64,000 bases of DNA. Origin: JAGLOK01 sp963676355 (GTDB lineage Bacteria > Bacillota > Clostridia > Christensenellales > UMGS416). This document shows, one piece after another, positions 1 to 7,584 of the stretch; positions within the stretch are counted from its first letter, which is position 1; each line of letters starts with the position of its first letter. Made by a program: the position numbers and the translations under genes. The notes beneath the pieces were generated by a model. The model made no database searches and was not told the DNA's origin. It saw only the letters and a list, made by a program, of their open reading frames with translations. The stretch spans positions 1,798,001 through 1,862,000 of the forward strand of contig OY781093.1 of the NCBI GenBank assembly GCA_963676355.1. The letters run 5' to 3'.

Positions 1-8
1 TTGAAACT

Positions 9-37
9 AAAGCTCGGAGATAATCCGGGCTTTTTTT
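9..37 (+). terminator. Intrinsic terminator of an upstream gene
   Basis: The stem AAGCTCGG pairs with CCGGGCTT (one G-U pair) and is followed by a run of seven T. It presumably ends a gene lying before the window. Confidence 0.7.
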
Positions 38-165
38 ATATATTTGCGTGTGGTCTATTTTCAACCCCTCTGTCCTTCGGACATCTCCTCTCACTAGGGG
101 CGAGAGCGTTACCGTGAATGTTAACTTGGAAGCGCAGGCGGGCGAAGCGAGACTTTTTGGAAAGT

Positions 166-345
166 TATTATAAATGCGGTGAGATAAAGTGCATGCGCCG
201 CAATATATGAATTTAAACAGAAATGCATAGCTTGAGCAGCAAAATCGTTTTGATTATTTTATGGTATAAAGCATATTTTGATTGCGCAGTCGACGCACCT
301 CCCATTTAGGGGAGGGGAACCGCGCGGAGCGTGGTGGAGGGGTTT
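166..345 (+). repeat. Interspersed repeat R2, copy A
   Basis: About 180 bp running from 'ataaatgcggtg' to 'gtggtggaggggttta'. Near-identical copies lie at 811-1000 and 31288-31467. The 3' half holds a CCTCCC...GGGAGG hairpin followed by GGAACCGCGCGGAGCGTGG. No convincing gene is present. The stretch 1-1177 is almost entirely made of such repeats, including GCGAGCGAAGCGAGAC units near 138, 362 and 692 and a short CCTCTGTCC/GGACATCTCC element near 66-105. Confidence 0.8.
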
Positions 346-384
346 AATAAAGAAGCGCAGGCGAGCGAAGCGAGACTTTTCTGA

Positions 385-650
385 GTTCGTATAAATGCGG
401 TGGGATAAAGTGCCTGCGCCGCAATAAGAAGCTTGGGCAAAATTCTTTGCTTTGGGAACGCTACCGCTTGGTGTTACTTTTTTAAAAAAGTAACCAAAAG
501 ACGCAACCCCCGACAGGCTTTCTATCTTAGTCGACTGCGTTTATCTTGACTGAGTCGAAGGGGTTGCAACCTCTAAACCAAATGTGTCTTTGCGCTGTGT
601 AGTTGAATGGCTTATAGCTTTCTTTAGTGGTTTACGGTTTTGTACAGCTT
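385..650 (+). repeat. Interspersed repeat, second module of R2
   Basis: This block contains 'gggaacgctaccgcttgg', a TTTTTTAAAAAAG palindrome and 'gacgcaacccccgacagg'. It recurs at about 31468-31735, again directly after an R2 copy, so the two modules can move or amplify together. It has no coding potential I can support. Confidence 0.75.
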
Positions 651-810
651 GGGTGGAGGGTTATATAGGAGTTATTTTGTTTAAAAGCGCAGGCGAGCGA
701 AGCGAGACTGCCTAAAAAACAAAAACATTTTCCGAGCAAGCAGTTGGATGGCAAGGGCAGAAAAGCTTCTGCGAGGACTTGCTTTGGTAGGTTGAAAGAA
801 CTAATGTTTT

Positions 811-1000
811 GGAGAAGTTATTATAAATGCGGTGAGAAAAAGTGCGTGCTTCGCAATATATGAATTTAAACATAATTGCAGAGCTTGAATAGCAAAATCA
901 CTTTGCTTGTTTTATTGTGTACAGCAAATTTTGATTGCGCAGTCGACGCACCTCCCATTTAGGGGAGGGGAACCGCGCAGAGCGTGGTGGAGGGGTTTAT
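811..1000 (+). repeat. Interspersed repeat R2, copy B
   Basis: Second near-identical copy of the 180-bp repeat seen at 166-345 and 31288-31467. It is followed by 'gccggcgttcagggtggttggc', a short motif that recurs in variant form near 11529, 31890 and 36583. Confidence 0.8.
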
Positions 1001-1123
1001 TAAAGCTGTCAGTTTGCCGGCGTTCAGGGTGGTTGGCTATAAAAAGCAGAAAAGCCAGTGCGAGGACTTGCTTTGGGTTGAAAAAAGAACTAAATCACAG
1101 GCTGCAAAACTAAAGACAAAATA

Positions 1124-1149
1124 AAAAACCCGAATCATTTCGGGTTTTT
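1124..1149. terminator. Bidirectional intrinsic terminator
   Basis: A perfect 11-bp stem AAAAACCCGAA/TTCGGGTTTTT with a three-base loop. It has A and T runs on both sides, so it can terminate in either direction. It lies 28 bp past the stop of the minus-strand HAD gene, which it most likely serves. Confidence 0.85.
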
Positions 1150-1177
1150 ATGCGATATTTAATGGTTAAAGTTTAAC

Positions 1178-1951
1178 CTATTTTATAACCTCGCCCACGC
1201 CGTCAAGCACATACTTCGGACGGTAAGCGAATTTCTTCATTGTTTCAATGGACGTTACGCCGGAAAGAACAAGAACTGTGTCGATGCCGGACTCGATGCC
1301 AGCCACGATGTCTGTATCCATTCTGTCGCCGATGAAAGCAACGTCTTTAGCGTCAGCACCAAGAAGGTTTAAGCCATGGCGAACCATCAATGGATTGGGT
1401 TTGCCGACAAAATACGCCTTTTTGCCTGTTGCCATCTCAATAGGTGAGATGAGTGCGCGTGTGGCCGGTGCGATACCGCCGTCAATCGGGCCAGTAACAT
1501 CATAGTTGCAGCCGATAAGCTTTGCGCCGCCCAAAACGAGCTGAGTGGCTTTAACCATCATTTCGTAGTTATATGCGCGCGTTTCACCCAAGACAACGTA
1601 ATCAGGATCCACCGAGTTCATTATAAAACCGACGTTGTACATGGCGTTTGTAAGACCTGTGTCGCCGATAACATATGCTGAGCCGCCGGGGCTTTGCTTT
1701 TTAAGGAAGCTTGCTGTTGCAAGTGCTGATGTATAAAAATGCTCTTCTTTAACATTGATACCCATGTTCTGCAGGGTAATCTGGAGCTCTTTTCTTGTTT
1801 TGGATGAATTGTTTGTTAGAAAGAGGAAGTCCTTTTTCTCTGCCTGCAACCAGTTAACGAACTCTTTCGCGCCGGGAAGCAGCTTGCTTCCGTGGTATAT
1901 AACGCCATCCATATCGCATATAAATGCTTTTTTACATTCTAATTCTTTCAT
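1178..1951 (-). CDS. HAD-IIA family sugar-phosphatase (NagD-like)
   Basis: A 257-residue cytoplasmic phosphatase of the HAD-IIA (NagD/AraL/PGP) family. Motif I is DMDGVIYHG near residue 13, with both catalytic Asp. Motif II is LTNNSS near 46. The motif III Lys is in GKPNP near 182, and motif IV is GDRMDTDI near 207. The length is typical for the family. Such enzymes dephosphorylate small sugar or nucleotide phosphates or damaged metabolites; the substrate cannot be read here. The start has a good ribosome site (GAGGG, six bases before ATG). It is transcribed alone and ends at the bidirectional terminator. Confidence 0.93.
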   Translation of the reverse strand: MKELECKKAFICDMDGVIYHGSKLLPGAKEFVNWLQAEKKDFLFLTNNSSKTRKELQITLQNMGINVKEEHFYTSALATASFLKKQSPGGSAYVIGDTGLTNAMYNVGFIMNSVDPDYVVLGETRAYNYEMMVKATQLVLGGAKLIGCNYDVTGPIDGGIAPATRALISPIEMATGKKAYFVGKPNPLMVRHGLNLLGADAKDVAFIGDRMDTDIVAGIESGIDTVLVLSGVTSIETMKKFAYRPKYVLDGVGEVIK

Positions 1952-2071
1952 TAGTTTCCCTCTTATTTCTATTATTCTTCTTTTTGTTTACTATTATAAT
2001 ACATTAGGCTGTGAAATTAAATTAATTTTACGTAAACTGTGTGTATTTGTTCATAGATAGGAGGTGTTTTA

Positions 2072-2131
2072 GTGTTTTTGATTGATAAGCTTGCCGATTG
2101 CCGACATGCATTTAACAATTTAAGGATTTGA
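2072..2131 (+). other. Short GTG open frame behind a perfect Shine-Dalgarno
   Basis: AGGAGG at 2060-2065 lies six bases before GTG at 2072, which opens a 19-codon frame (MFLIDKLADC...). A TATAAT lies about 70 bp upstream. It may be a leader peptide or the surviving start of a lost gene divergent from the HAD gene. I do not recognise the peptide. Confidence 0.35.
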
Positions 2132-2232
2132 TAAGCCGAAATCTTATAGATTAGCCCTTGATTATCAGCAATAGAGGAAGCGCCGGTACGAGTTTTGCAA
2201 GCTGAATTTTTTGGAAATACCCGCCAGTAATG

Positions 2233-3927
2233 TTACCAAAGTTTGGGATACTCTAGAATGTCATTGTTGATTTCGACTATCTCACCTGTTTCCACATTAA
2301 ATACAAAGCTGTATATTGGATTATTATTCTCTATGGTTGTTTCAGAATTATCGGGGGAAGAGTAATAATAATCTTTGTAATAGCTATCAATAATTATATA
2401 TTGGTAGTATGGAGTAAAACGGATAGGAATACCCATACCTGTATTATAGATCTCAGTTTTATGTGTATCTATATTGTAAACATATATATATCCGATGTTA
2501 TTACTATTGGTATATATGATTTTATCATTAACTACTATAAGTGCAGGAATATCTTCAACAGCTAAGATATCTTCAATCACTACTGCCTGATCAGTTTTAT
2601 TATAGAGATAATTGTGTGAGCGCCTATTATGATAGTCATAATCAAGGTAGTACTCAATTTTCTTATAGACTATAGAATCATCAATAAAATCATTTAAAAC
2701 AGCATATGTATCGGAAATATAATCTTTATCTATATCTATATCTGAAAGATTGGGCAATTCAATATTATCGAGAGAGTAGCTATATTCTCTGTTGTAGCTA
2801 AACAGCTTTTTGATATCTGTTCCTTTAGTTAAATTCAGGGAATAAATACGTGTAATGCCCGAATCCAAGACTTTTGAGATGAATATAGTGTCATTGTGAA
2901 CTGTCTCTAGCGTAATGCCTTTAAATGGCATAATCTCATGTATTATGCCATTTCGTGTATCATATGCGCAAAGATTGTCACTGATATCTTTAAAAAGGAG
3001 GTAATTGTAGTATTGTGTGAGATTACATCCTTCAATATTAATAATTAATTGTTTGTCTGTTCTTATATTTTTCGAATATAGATAAAATGTATCATATGCA
3101 ATATCACCGCCGTTATAAAAGTGATATGCAATATCATCTATTATTACTGGCAGATAGTAACACCCACAGCAATACTTATCATCAGACTTTGTTTCAGTAT
3201 TATAAATCCAGCAGTCGGCTTTTAATCCGTCGTAAGTTGTATAATACAATTTGTTATTCTGAAACTTGGCCTCAATCCCGAATTTACTTAACAAAGTATT
3301 TTCATTAGTAGACAAATCCAAGTTAAATAAACTATATTGCCAGTCAAAAAATAATTCATCAGCAGCATAATAATATATATCGTTGCCAACTGCCATAACT
3401 TTGCTTGCCTGAACATTGCGGATGGTTTCTGTTTCTGAGCCGTCAGTTTTGACCCTAATAATGCCTTTGTTTCGCGAGTAAAGATACAGCCATCCATCTT
3501 GTATGCATAGGTGCTTATTATCATATACACCATCAAATATAACAGAGGACTCGTTTGTTTTGAGATTGCGTTTAACTATCCTTGTTTCATTAATGTAATA
3601 CAAGTGACTATCATCAAAAACGAATATATCAGGTTCGATTACATTAGCAGTATATGATTTGTCTACATCAAGTTTGCTTACTTTTTCCCCATAGACAGGT
3701 GTAATCTCTTCTATTGATGTCGGTGTCTGTGAAGGCGAAGGTGTAGGACTTACAGTAGGGGTTAAAATGCTAGTAGGATTGGCAGCATATGTGCTTTGTT
3801 GTATGGTTGTTTCTGGAGTTATGCTATCTGTCGAAGAAAGTGGGACTTCATTTGCTGGATTAGAAATATTGCAGCTTGATAGTAATATGCATGTTATTAA
3901 AAAAATAATTATTGATTTTTTGCTCAT
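2233..3927 (-). CDS. Lipoprotein with Thr/Pro linker and beta-propeller-like domain
   Basis: The protein has 564 residues when started at ATG 3927. This start fits a lipoprotein signal peptide (MSKKSIIIFLITCILLSSC) and the promoter immediately upstream; the in-frame ATG at 3963 would lie within the promoter. A linker rich in T/P/S (residues ~30-75) is followed by about 480 residues of repeating units of the type 'DDSHLYYINETRIVKRNL', as in DUF5050-like beta-propellers. It is probably anchored on the outer face of the membrane. The C-terminal part of the lipoprotein at 51430 is of the same general type. Function unknown. Confidence 0.8.
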   Translation of the reverse strand: MSKKSIIIFLITCILLSSCNISNPANEVPLSSTDSITPETTIQQSTYAANPTSILTPTVSPTPSPSQTPTSIEEITPVYGEKVSKLDVDKSYTANVIEPDIFVFDDSHLYYINETRIVKRNLKTNESSVIFDGVYDNKHLCIQDGWLYLYSRNKGIIRVKTDGSETETIRNVQASKVMAVGNDIYYYAADELFFDWQYSLFNLDLSTNENTLLSKFGIEAKFQNNKLYYTTYDGLKADCWIYNTETKSDDKYCCGCYYLPVIIDDIAYHFYNGGDIAYDTFYLYSKNIRTDKQLIINIEGCNLTQYYNYLLFKDISDNLCAYDTRNGIIHEIMPFKGITLETVHNDTIFISKVLDSGITRIYSLNLTKGTDIKKLFSYNREYSYSLDNIELPNLSDIDIDKDYISDTYAVLNDFIDDSIVYKKIEYYLDYDYHNRRSHNYLYNKTDQAVVIEDILAVEDIPALIVVNDKIIYTNSNNIGYIYVYNIDTHKTEIYNTGMGIPIRFTPYYQYIIIDSYYKDYYYSSPDNSETTIENNNPIYSFVFNVETGEIVEINNDILEYPKLW

Positions 3928-3934
3928 AATAGTG

Positions 3935-3963
3935 ATTATATCATTAATGTTAAAAACAGACAA
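3935..3963 (-). promoter_or_regulatory. Sigma-A promoter giving a probably leaderless mRNA
   Basis: On the minus strand TTGTCT, a 17-base spacer and TATAAT are followed after seven bases by the ATG of the lipoprotein gene. No Shine-Dalgarno is present, so transcription would begin at or next to the start codon. Confidence 0.7.
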
Positions 3964-4017
3964 TTAGTAGAAGTACTTGTCCAATCTGACCGTTGCTGTG
4001 GTTAGGAAGCTGTTGAG

Positions 4018-4068
4018 GTAACCCCTTTGTCGGCTGCGCCGACATCTCCCCTCACTAGGGGCGAGAGC
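4018..4068. repeat. Short interspersed element with TCGGCTGCGCCGA hairpin
   Basis: Related to the sequences near 66-105 and 14057-14090, which share CCCCT(T/C)TGTC...GACATCTCC and an ACTAGGGGCGAG or TGAGGGAG end. The hairpin arms change between copies (TCCTTCGGA, TCGGCTGCGCCGA, TCCCTCGGA). A 14-base motif, GGAAATACCCGCCA, also lies on both sides of the lipoprotein gene (2212 and 4105). Confidence 0.5.
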
Positions 4069-4154
4069 GATTATAACCGACTTGCATAGTGGTGCGATAT
4101 GTTGGAAATACCCGCCATACATGCTATTATGTTCCTATAGAAAAGGAGGCTGTT

Positions 4155-5219
4155 ATGGCAAAAGAGAGAGTTGTTTTTGATTTTACGGATGAGGAAGTAA
4201 GGAAAGAAATAGTAGGTTTTAAATCATATACTTGGTATAACTATTATGATTTAATAAAAGAAGGAAGGAAATGGTATAATGTAGAAGAAAAAGAAGATAA
4301 AGTGAAAGTTTCTATCGTCACAAAAGAAGATAATGAATATGACTGCATTTACTATAAAAAAACCATAAAAGAGATTGAAACACTTGTAAATAATAAAGAG
4401 CCTGTTAATCTAAGACATTGCTATATAAAAGATTTTAATATATTAGAAATACAAAATGATAAAGAATATGAGATTATTAATTTTGATGCAAAAGATAGTT
4501 TTTGGGATGGAAATGTGAGCTTTTTCGGAACAAAATTCGGCGGAGGAGATGTCATATTTGAAGGGACTCAATTCGGTGTAGGAGATGTGAGATTTGATGA
4601 GGCGCAATTCGGTGAAGGGAATGTGATATTTGATAGTACGTATTTTGGCGAAGGATATACGAGCTTTGATAGTACGTATTTTGGCGAAGGAGATGTGAGA
4701 TTTGATAGTGCACAATTCGGCGAAGGAGCTGTGAGCTTTAGTAGTGCGCAGTTCGGCGAAGGTGATGTGAGTTTTCGAGGTGCAGAGGCAGACCGCGTGC
4801 GTTTTGATGGAGTAAACTTTTTGTCTTACGAAGATTTGCGATTTGAAAGTGTAAATAGGCTTGAAATTAAAGACTGTATATTGGAAAAGACTTTAAAAGT
4901 TTCTGGGATTCATAAAAAATCATCTTTGTCACTAAAAGATACAGTAAATATCGGGCAGATATGTTTTGAGGATAATAGTAAGCATGTTGTGAAAGCTTTG
5001 GGAAGAAATATAAAGCAAGCTTTTAAAGATGTTGTTAGTGTACTATTTAAAAGAGATAAAAAAGATAAAAATAAAAGAGATAAAAAAATAGTCATTAAAA
5101 GGAGAATTAATTTAGTAAAAGAATGGTTAGCAGAAAAAGAGAAATACAAAAAAAGCATAACAATGATAAAGGAAAACTATCATAACTTAGGTGATTATGA
5201 AGGCGAAGACAGGGCATAG
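4155..5219 (+). CDS. Pentapeptide-like repeat protein, N-terminal part of a split channel gene
   Basis: The 354-residue frame starts at ATG 4155 after AAGGAGG with ideal spacing. Residues ~125-225 consist of 12-residue repeats of the form FGEGDVxFDSAQ, about eight copies, resembling a pentapeptide-type right-handed beta-helix although the period is not a multiple of five. The C-terminus is lysine-rich and ends MIKENYHNLGDYEGEDRA. In fused pentapeptide/ion-channel proteins such a segment precedes the channel domain. The stop is a TAG in the same frame as the channel frame that begins at 5229, with only three codons between. The two frames were probably once one gene and may now be a pseudogene or a two-chain system. 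Confidence 0.75.
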   Translation: MAKERVVFDFTDEEVRKEIVGFKSYTWYNYYDLIKEGRKWYNVEEKEDKVKVSIVTKEDNEYDCIYYKKTIKEIETLVNNKEPVNLRHCYIKDFNILEIQNDKEYEIINFDAKDSFWDGNVSFFGTKFGGGDVIFEGTQFGVGDVRFDEAQFGEGNVIFDSTYFGEGYTSFDSTYFGEGDVRFDSAQFGEGAVSFSSAQFGEGDVSFRGAEADRVRFDGVNFLSYEDLRFESVNRLEIKDCILEKTLKVSGIHKKSSLSLKDTVNIGQICFEDNSKHVVKALGRNIKQAFKDVVSVLFKRDKKDKNKRDKKIVIKRRINLVKEWLAEKEKYKKSITMIKENYHNLGDYEGEDRA

Positions 5220-5228
5220 CGGCTTTAT

Positions 5229-5594
5229 ATGAAGTATAAAACAAATACGGTTATTGGTTGGCCTTTAAAATTCTTTTCGCTTGTAGGTGGATTTGGGACA
5301 CGACCTATAACAATACTGCCTGCAATGGCTGGATTTATGGCTTTTTTCGCAGGGATATATTGCACCTTCCTTAAAGACCAGTTCAAGCTTATTAGCGAAA
5401 CGGCAAAAGCCGTTACTTCTTTTTGGGATGCGCTATACTACAGCGGAATTACATTTCTTACAATAGGCTATGGAGACATTTCACCTGCGATAACGGGAAC
5501 TACACTTCGATTCGTGTCTATAGCGGAAGGCTTCATCGGATTGTTCCTCATGTCGTATCTGACCGTTGCGGTGGTTAGAAAATTATTAAGATAA
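5229..5594 (+). CDS. Two-TM potassium channel domain (Ion_trans_2 type)
   Basis: 121 residues with TM1 at about 28-48, a pore helix, the selectivity filter TIGYGD at residues 78-83, and TM2 at about 90-115. This is the minimal K+ channel pore. The ATG at 5229 lacks a Shine-Dalgarno at normal spacing, and the frame is continuous with the upstream pentapeptide-like gene except for the TAG at 5217-5219. It is best read as the C-terminal channel domain of an interrupted fusion protein. It would function alone only by re-initiation or readthrough. A terminator follows at 5611. Confidence 0.8.
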   Translation: MKYKTNTVIGWPLKFFSLVGGFGTRPITILPAMAGFMAFFAGIYCTFLKDQFKLISETAKAVTSFWDALYYSGITFLTIGYGDISPAITGTTLRFVSIAEGFIGLFLMSYLTVAVVRKLLR

Positions 5595-5610
5595 AATACA
5601 AACATTTAAT

Positions 5611-5642
5611 AAAAAGCTCGGATTCAATTCGAGCTTTCTTTG
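5611..5642 (+). terminator. Intrinsic terminator after the channel gene
   Basis: Stem AAAGCTCG/CGAGCTTT with a T-rich tail. It also forms the first hairpin of repeat R1 copy 1. Confidence 0.75.
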
Positions 5643-5654
5643 CGGAATTATTGT

Positions 5655-5770
5655 AAGCAGGTAAAAAGCGCAAAATGATGGGTGGCATGAGCGAAGCGAA
5701 TACACATTGTTTTGTAAGACACCTCGATGAGAAGCAAAGCTTCGAAATCGAAAGCGAAGCGAGCAAGTGC
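5655..5770 (+). repeat. Interspersed structured repeat R1, copy 1
   Basis: The conserved core is GTAAGACnnCGATGAGAAGCnnnGCTTCGAAATCGAAAGCG. Further copies lie at 11655-11768 (+) and 38577-38690 (-). Each is preceded by a strong hairpin, and in all three a small stem is kept by paired changes: GAAGC/GCTTC here, GAAAC/GTTTC in copy 2. The rest of 5771-6158 holds no gene I can support. It contains a long-range GGGGCAA (6003)/TTGCCCC (6121) pairing and a TATAAT near 6078. Confidence 0.65.
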
Positions 5771-6158
5771 CTTGTCAGCTAAATTAGGAAAGATTATCGC
5801 GAGGGCTTGCGAAAACAGGCATATAAAATGATATAGCCAAGACAGTGACAGAGGAGCTCTATTGGCAAAAAATGAACCTACCATACCCTATAACAACCTA
5901 TAATATTATTAAAATTGTATTAACACTATTGCGCGAATGTAAACTGAATGTTAAGATAAAAGTAATTAAAAAGTAACATATAGAAATAAAACATATTAAT
6001 GCTGGGGCAAATGCAAACAAGTGTTCGTGTAAAGCGAAAAACATATTGCAATGTACCATTTTTGGGAGTATCATAGTTGTATAATAAAGATAAAGTAAAC
6101 AGATTATGAATCGAGCATAGTTGCCCCGCTATTGCATCGAAAAAAGAAGGGAATTTAC

Positions 6159-6266
6159 ATGAAATATGATGTGCGACTATATAGATATCGCTTATTAACT
6201 AATCCTAAAAAACTTATTCTTCGTCTTCTCCTAAAAGCTTGTCAATTAATTTTAGGGCGGCTTTGA
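6159..6266 (+). CDS. Possible 35-residue basic peptide, convergent with xre
   Basis: ATG 6159 has a good AAGGGA site seven bases upstream and a TATAAT about 80 bases upstream. The frame (MKYDVRLYRYRLL...) overlaps the 3' end of the repressor gene on the opposite strand. It could equally be chance, because the overlap constrains the sequence. Confidence 0.3.
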   Translation: MKYDVRLYRYRLLTNPKKLILRLLLKACQLILGRL

Positions 6267-6540
6267 CTGAAGACTTATCGCTCTTTTTCGCTCGTTGATA
6301 TGTTTCCAAAAACTCAGCTTCATCATTATCAGGGGCGACAACTTCAGTGCGCACAGGAGTGCGGCCAATAAGGTAATCCATAGTAACATCAAAGTAATCC
6401 GCAACAAGCAGCACCTTGTCAATTGAAGGCGCGTTCTTATCCCATTTGCGTACGGTGCTTTTACCAAACCCAAGCTCGCGCTCCAGCCCGGTAAGGCTTA
6501 AATTATTTTCATCACACAGCAATTTTATCCTGCTAAGCAT
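6214..6540 (-). CDS. Prophage repressor, Cro/CI-type HTH protein
   Basis: 108 residues from ATG 6540, chosen for its GGGGGT ribosome site; the upstream in-frame extension would run through the operator/promoter. The HTH spans about residues 3-58 (MLSRIKLLCDENNLSLTGLE..., ending in DVTMDYLIGRTP, the usual end of the HTH_3 fold). The C-terminal 50 residues are acidic and lysine-rich, with no peptidase domain, so this is not a LexA-like self-cleaving CI. It is transcribed divergently from the early genes. The likely operator CCGCAAAAATGCGG lies inside the opposing promoter, so it probably represses the early operon and perhaps itself through the half-site at 6560. Confidence 0.88.
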   Translation of the reverse strand: MLSRIKLLCDENNLSLTGLERELGFGKSTVRKWDKNAPSIDKVLLVADYFDVTMDYLIGRTPVRTEVVAPDNDEAEFLETYQRAKKSDKSSVKAALKLIDKLLGEDEE

Positions 6541-6558
6541 ATTTACCCCCATAAATAT

Positions 6559-6613
6559 ATCCGCAAAAATAACGAAATAAAGTGTTGACATTCCGCAAAA
6601 ATGCGGATATACT
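6559..6613 (+). promoter_or_regulatory. Early promoter with palindromic operator in its spacer
   Basis: TTGACA (6585-6590), a 17-base spacer and TATACT (6608-6613) form a near-consensus promoter. The spacer is filled by the palindrome CCGCAAAAATGCGG (6593-6606). An isolated half-site, CCGCAAAAAT, lies at 6561. A repressor bound here would exclude RNA polymerase from the plus-strand early genes. Confidence 0.82.
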
Positions 6614-6758
6614 ACACTTAAACGAGGCGAGAACGGTAAATATACCGAATATTGCCTATTCACAGTCGTGAATTTTGCCGATTTTCTCTTCAATGTAATT
6701 ATACATGAAACATAGATTTAAGGCAAATATTCAATAAACATAATATATTGGAGCACAC

Positions 6759-7136
6759 ATGCATGATTCTTTTGACAACTATATATTGAGACGAAATTAT
6801 AGCTTATATTTTGCTTTCGGTCAGGCGTTTACTTCGAAAAAAGAAGCATTGCTTTATTCATTGATTCGCCTCGGAAAAGAGGGGAGTCTGGTGGAAGTCG
6901 ATGTCCGTGCTGTGCCGAATTGTGCTTGTCAGTTTTGCGGAGAAATGTTGTTTGACTGGCAAAGCGCAGTGGGCGAATGTGCAGGAACTTCCGGAGCGGA
7001 TAGCTGTTATTTTTCTCTGGCAAACGGCCTTGTCTGTGAGCAGTGTGCATATCAAGAAGCTGCGCTTTTTATTACCGAGGAAGTGTATCGTGGCACGGAG
7101 ATCATGGGGGATGAAGTGTTGACTGATTTTTTGTAA
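6759..7136 (+). CDS. Early prophage protein with two CxxC zinc-binding pairs
   Basis: 125 residues, first gene after the early promoter, with GGAG eight bases before ATG. CACQFC near residues 54-59 and CEQC near 95-98 form a probable four-cysteine zinc ribbon. The N-terminal half is aromatic-rich. I do not recognise the family. Its position right after the repressor-controlled promoter suggests an early phage function such as DNA binding or host takeover. Confidence 0.65.
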   Translation: MHDSFDNYILRRNYSLYFAFGQAFTSKKEALLYSLIRLGKEGSLVEVDVRAVPNCACQFCGEMLFDWQSAVGECAGTSGADSCYFSLANGLVCEQCAYQEAALFITEEVYRGTEIMGDEVLTDFL

Positions 7137-7299
7137 TAAGCCTGCAAAAAAGGTGTAGAGACAAATAACAACTGCCCCGTAAAATCCCAGTCGCTGGTTG
7201 GCTTGATGAAAACGCAGAATTTGAACGTCGTTTAGGGAGCTATGTGTGCTAAAAGACGGATAAGAAAAAAATATCAAAACTTAAGAAAGAAATTAATTT

Positions 7300-7584
7300 A
7301 TGACTACGCAAAAGAAATATTATTGGTTGAAACCACGATTTCTTCCGCAGGAAAAATCGCAGAGCACTCAGCACGACAAAGGAACAACTATTCTATGACA
7401 ACCCAAAAGAAATATTACTGGCTAAAACCACGATTTCTTCCGCAGGAAAAATCGCAAAGCACTTGGCGCGACAAAGGAACAACTATTCTATGATTACGCA
7501 AAAGAAATACTATTGGTTGAAACCACGATTTCTTCCGCAGGAAAAATCGCAGAGCACTCGGCACGACAAAGGAACAACAATTCT
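7300..7584 (+). repeat. Three 95-bp direct repeats, each a complete 32-codon micro-ORF
   Basis: Units start at 7300, 7395 and 7490. Each begins with ATG, encodes MTTQKKYYWLKPRFLPQEKS plus 12 further residues, and ends in TGA that overlaps the next ATG (ATGA). The last unit overlaps the start of the replisome organiser in the same way. The first ten codons copy that gene's own N-terminus (MTTQKKYYWLK) and vary mostly at synonymous positions. The middle of each unit holds a CGATTT...AAATCG hairpin. The units could be iterons for the replication protein, a translational coupling device, or both. Confidence 0.8.

Noticed and set aside
907..1113. Open frame of 68 codons on the plus strand
   Set aside because: It lies entirely inside interspersed repeat R2 and its flanks and has no ribosome site or recognisable product.
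7300..7584. Possible CRISPR array from regular repeats
   Set aside because: The units are contiguous 95-bp direct repeats without spacers and are coding; no cas gene is present.
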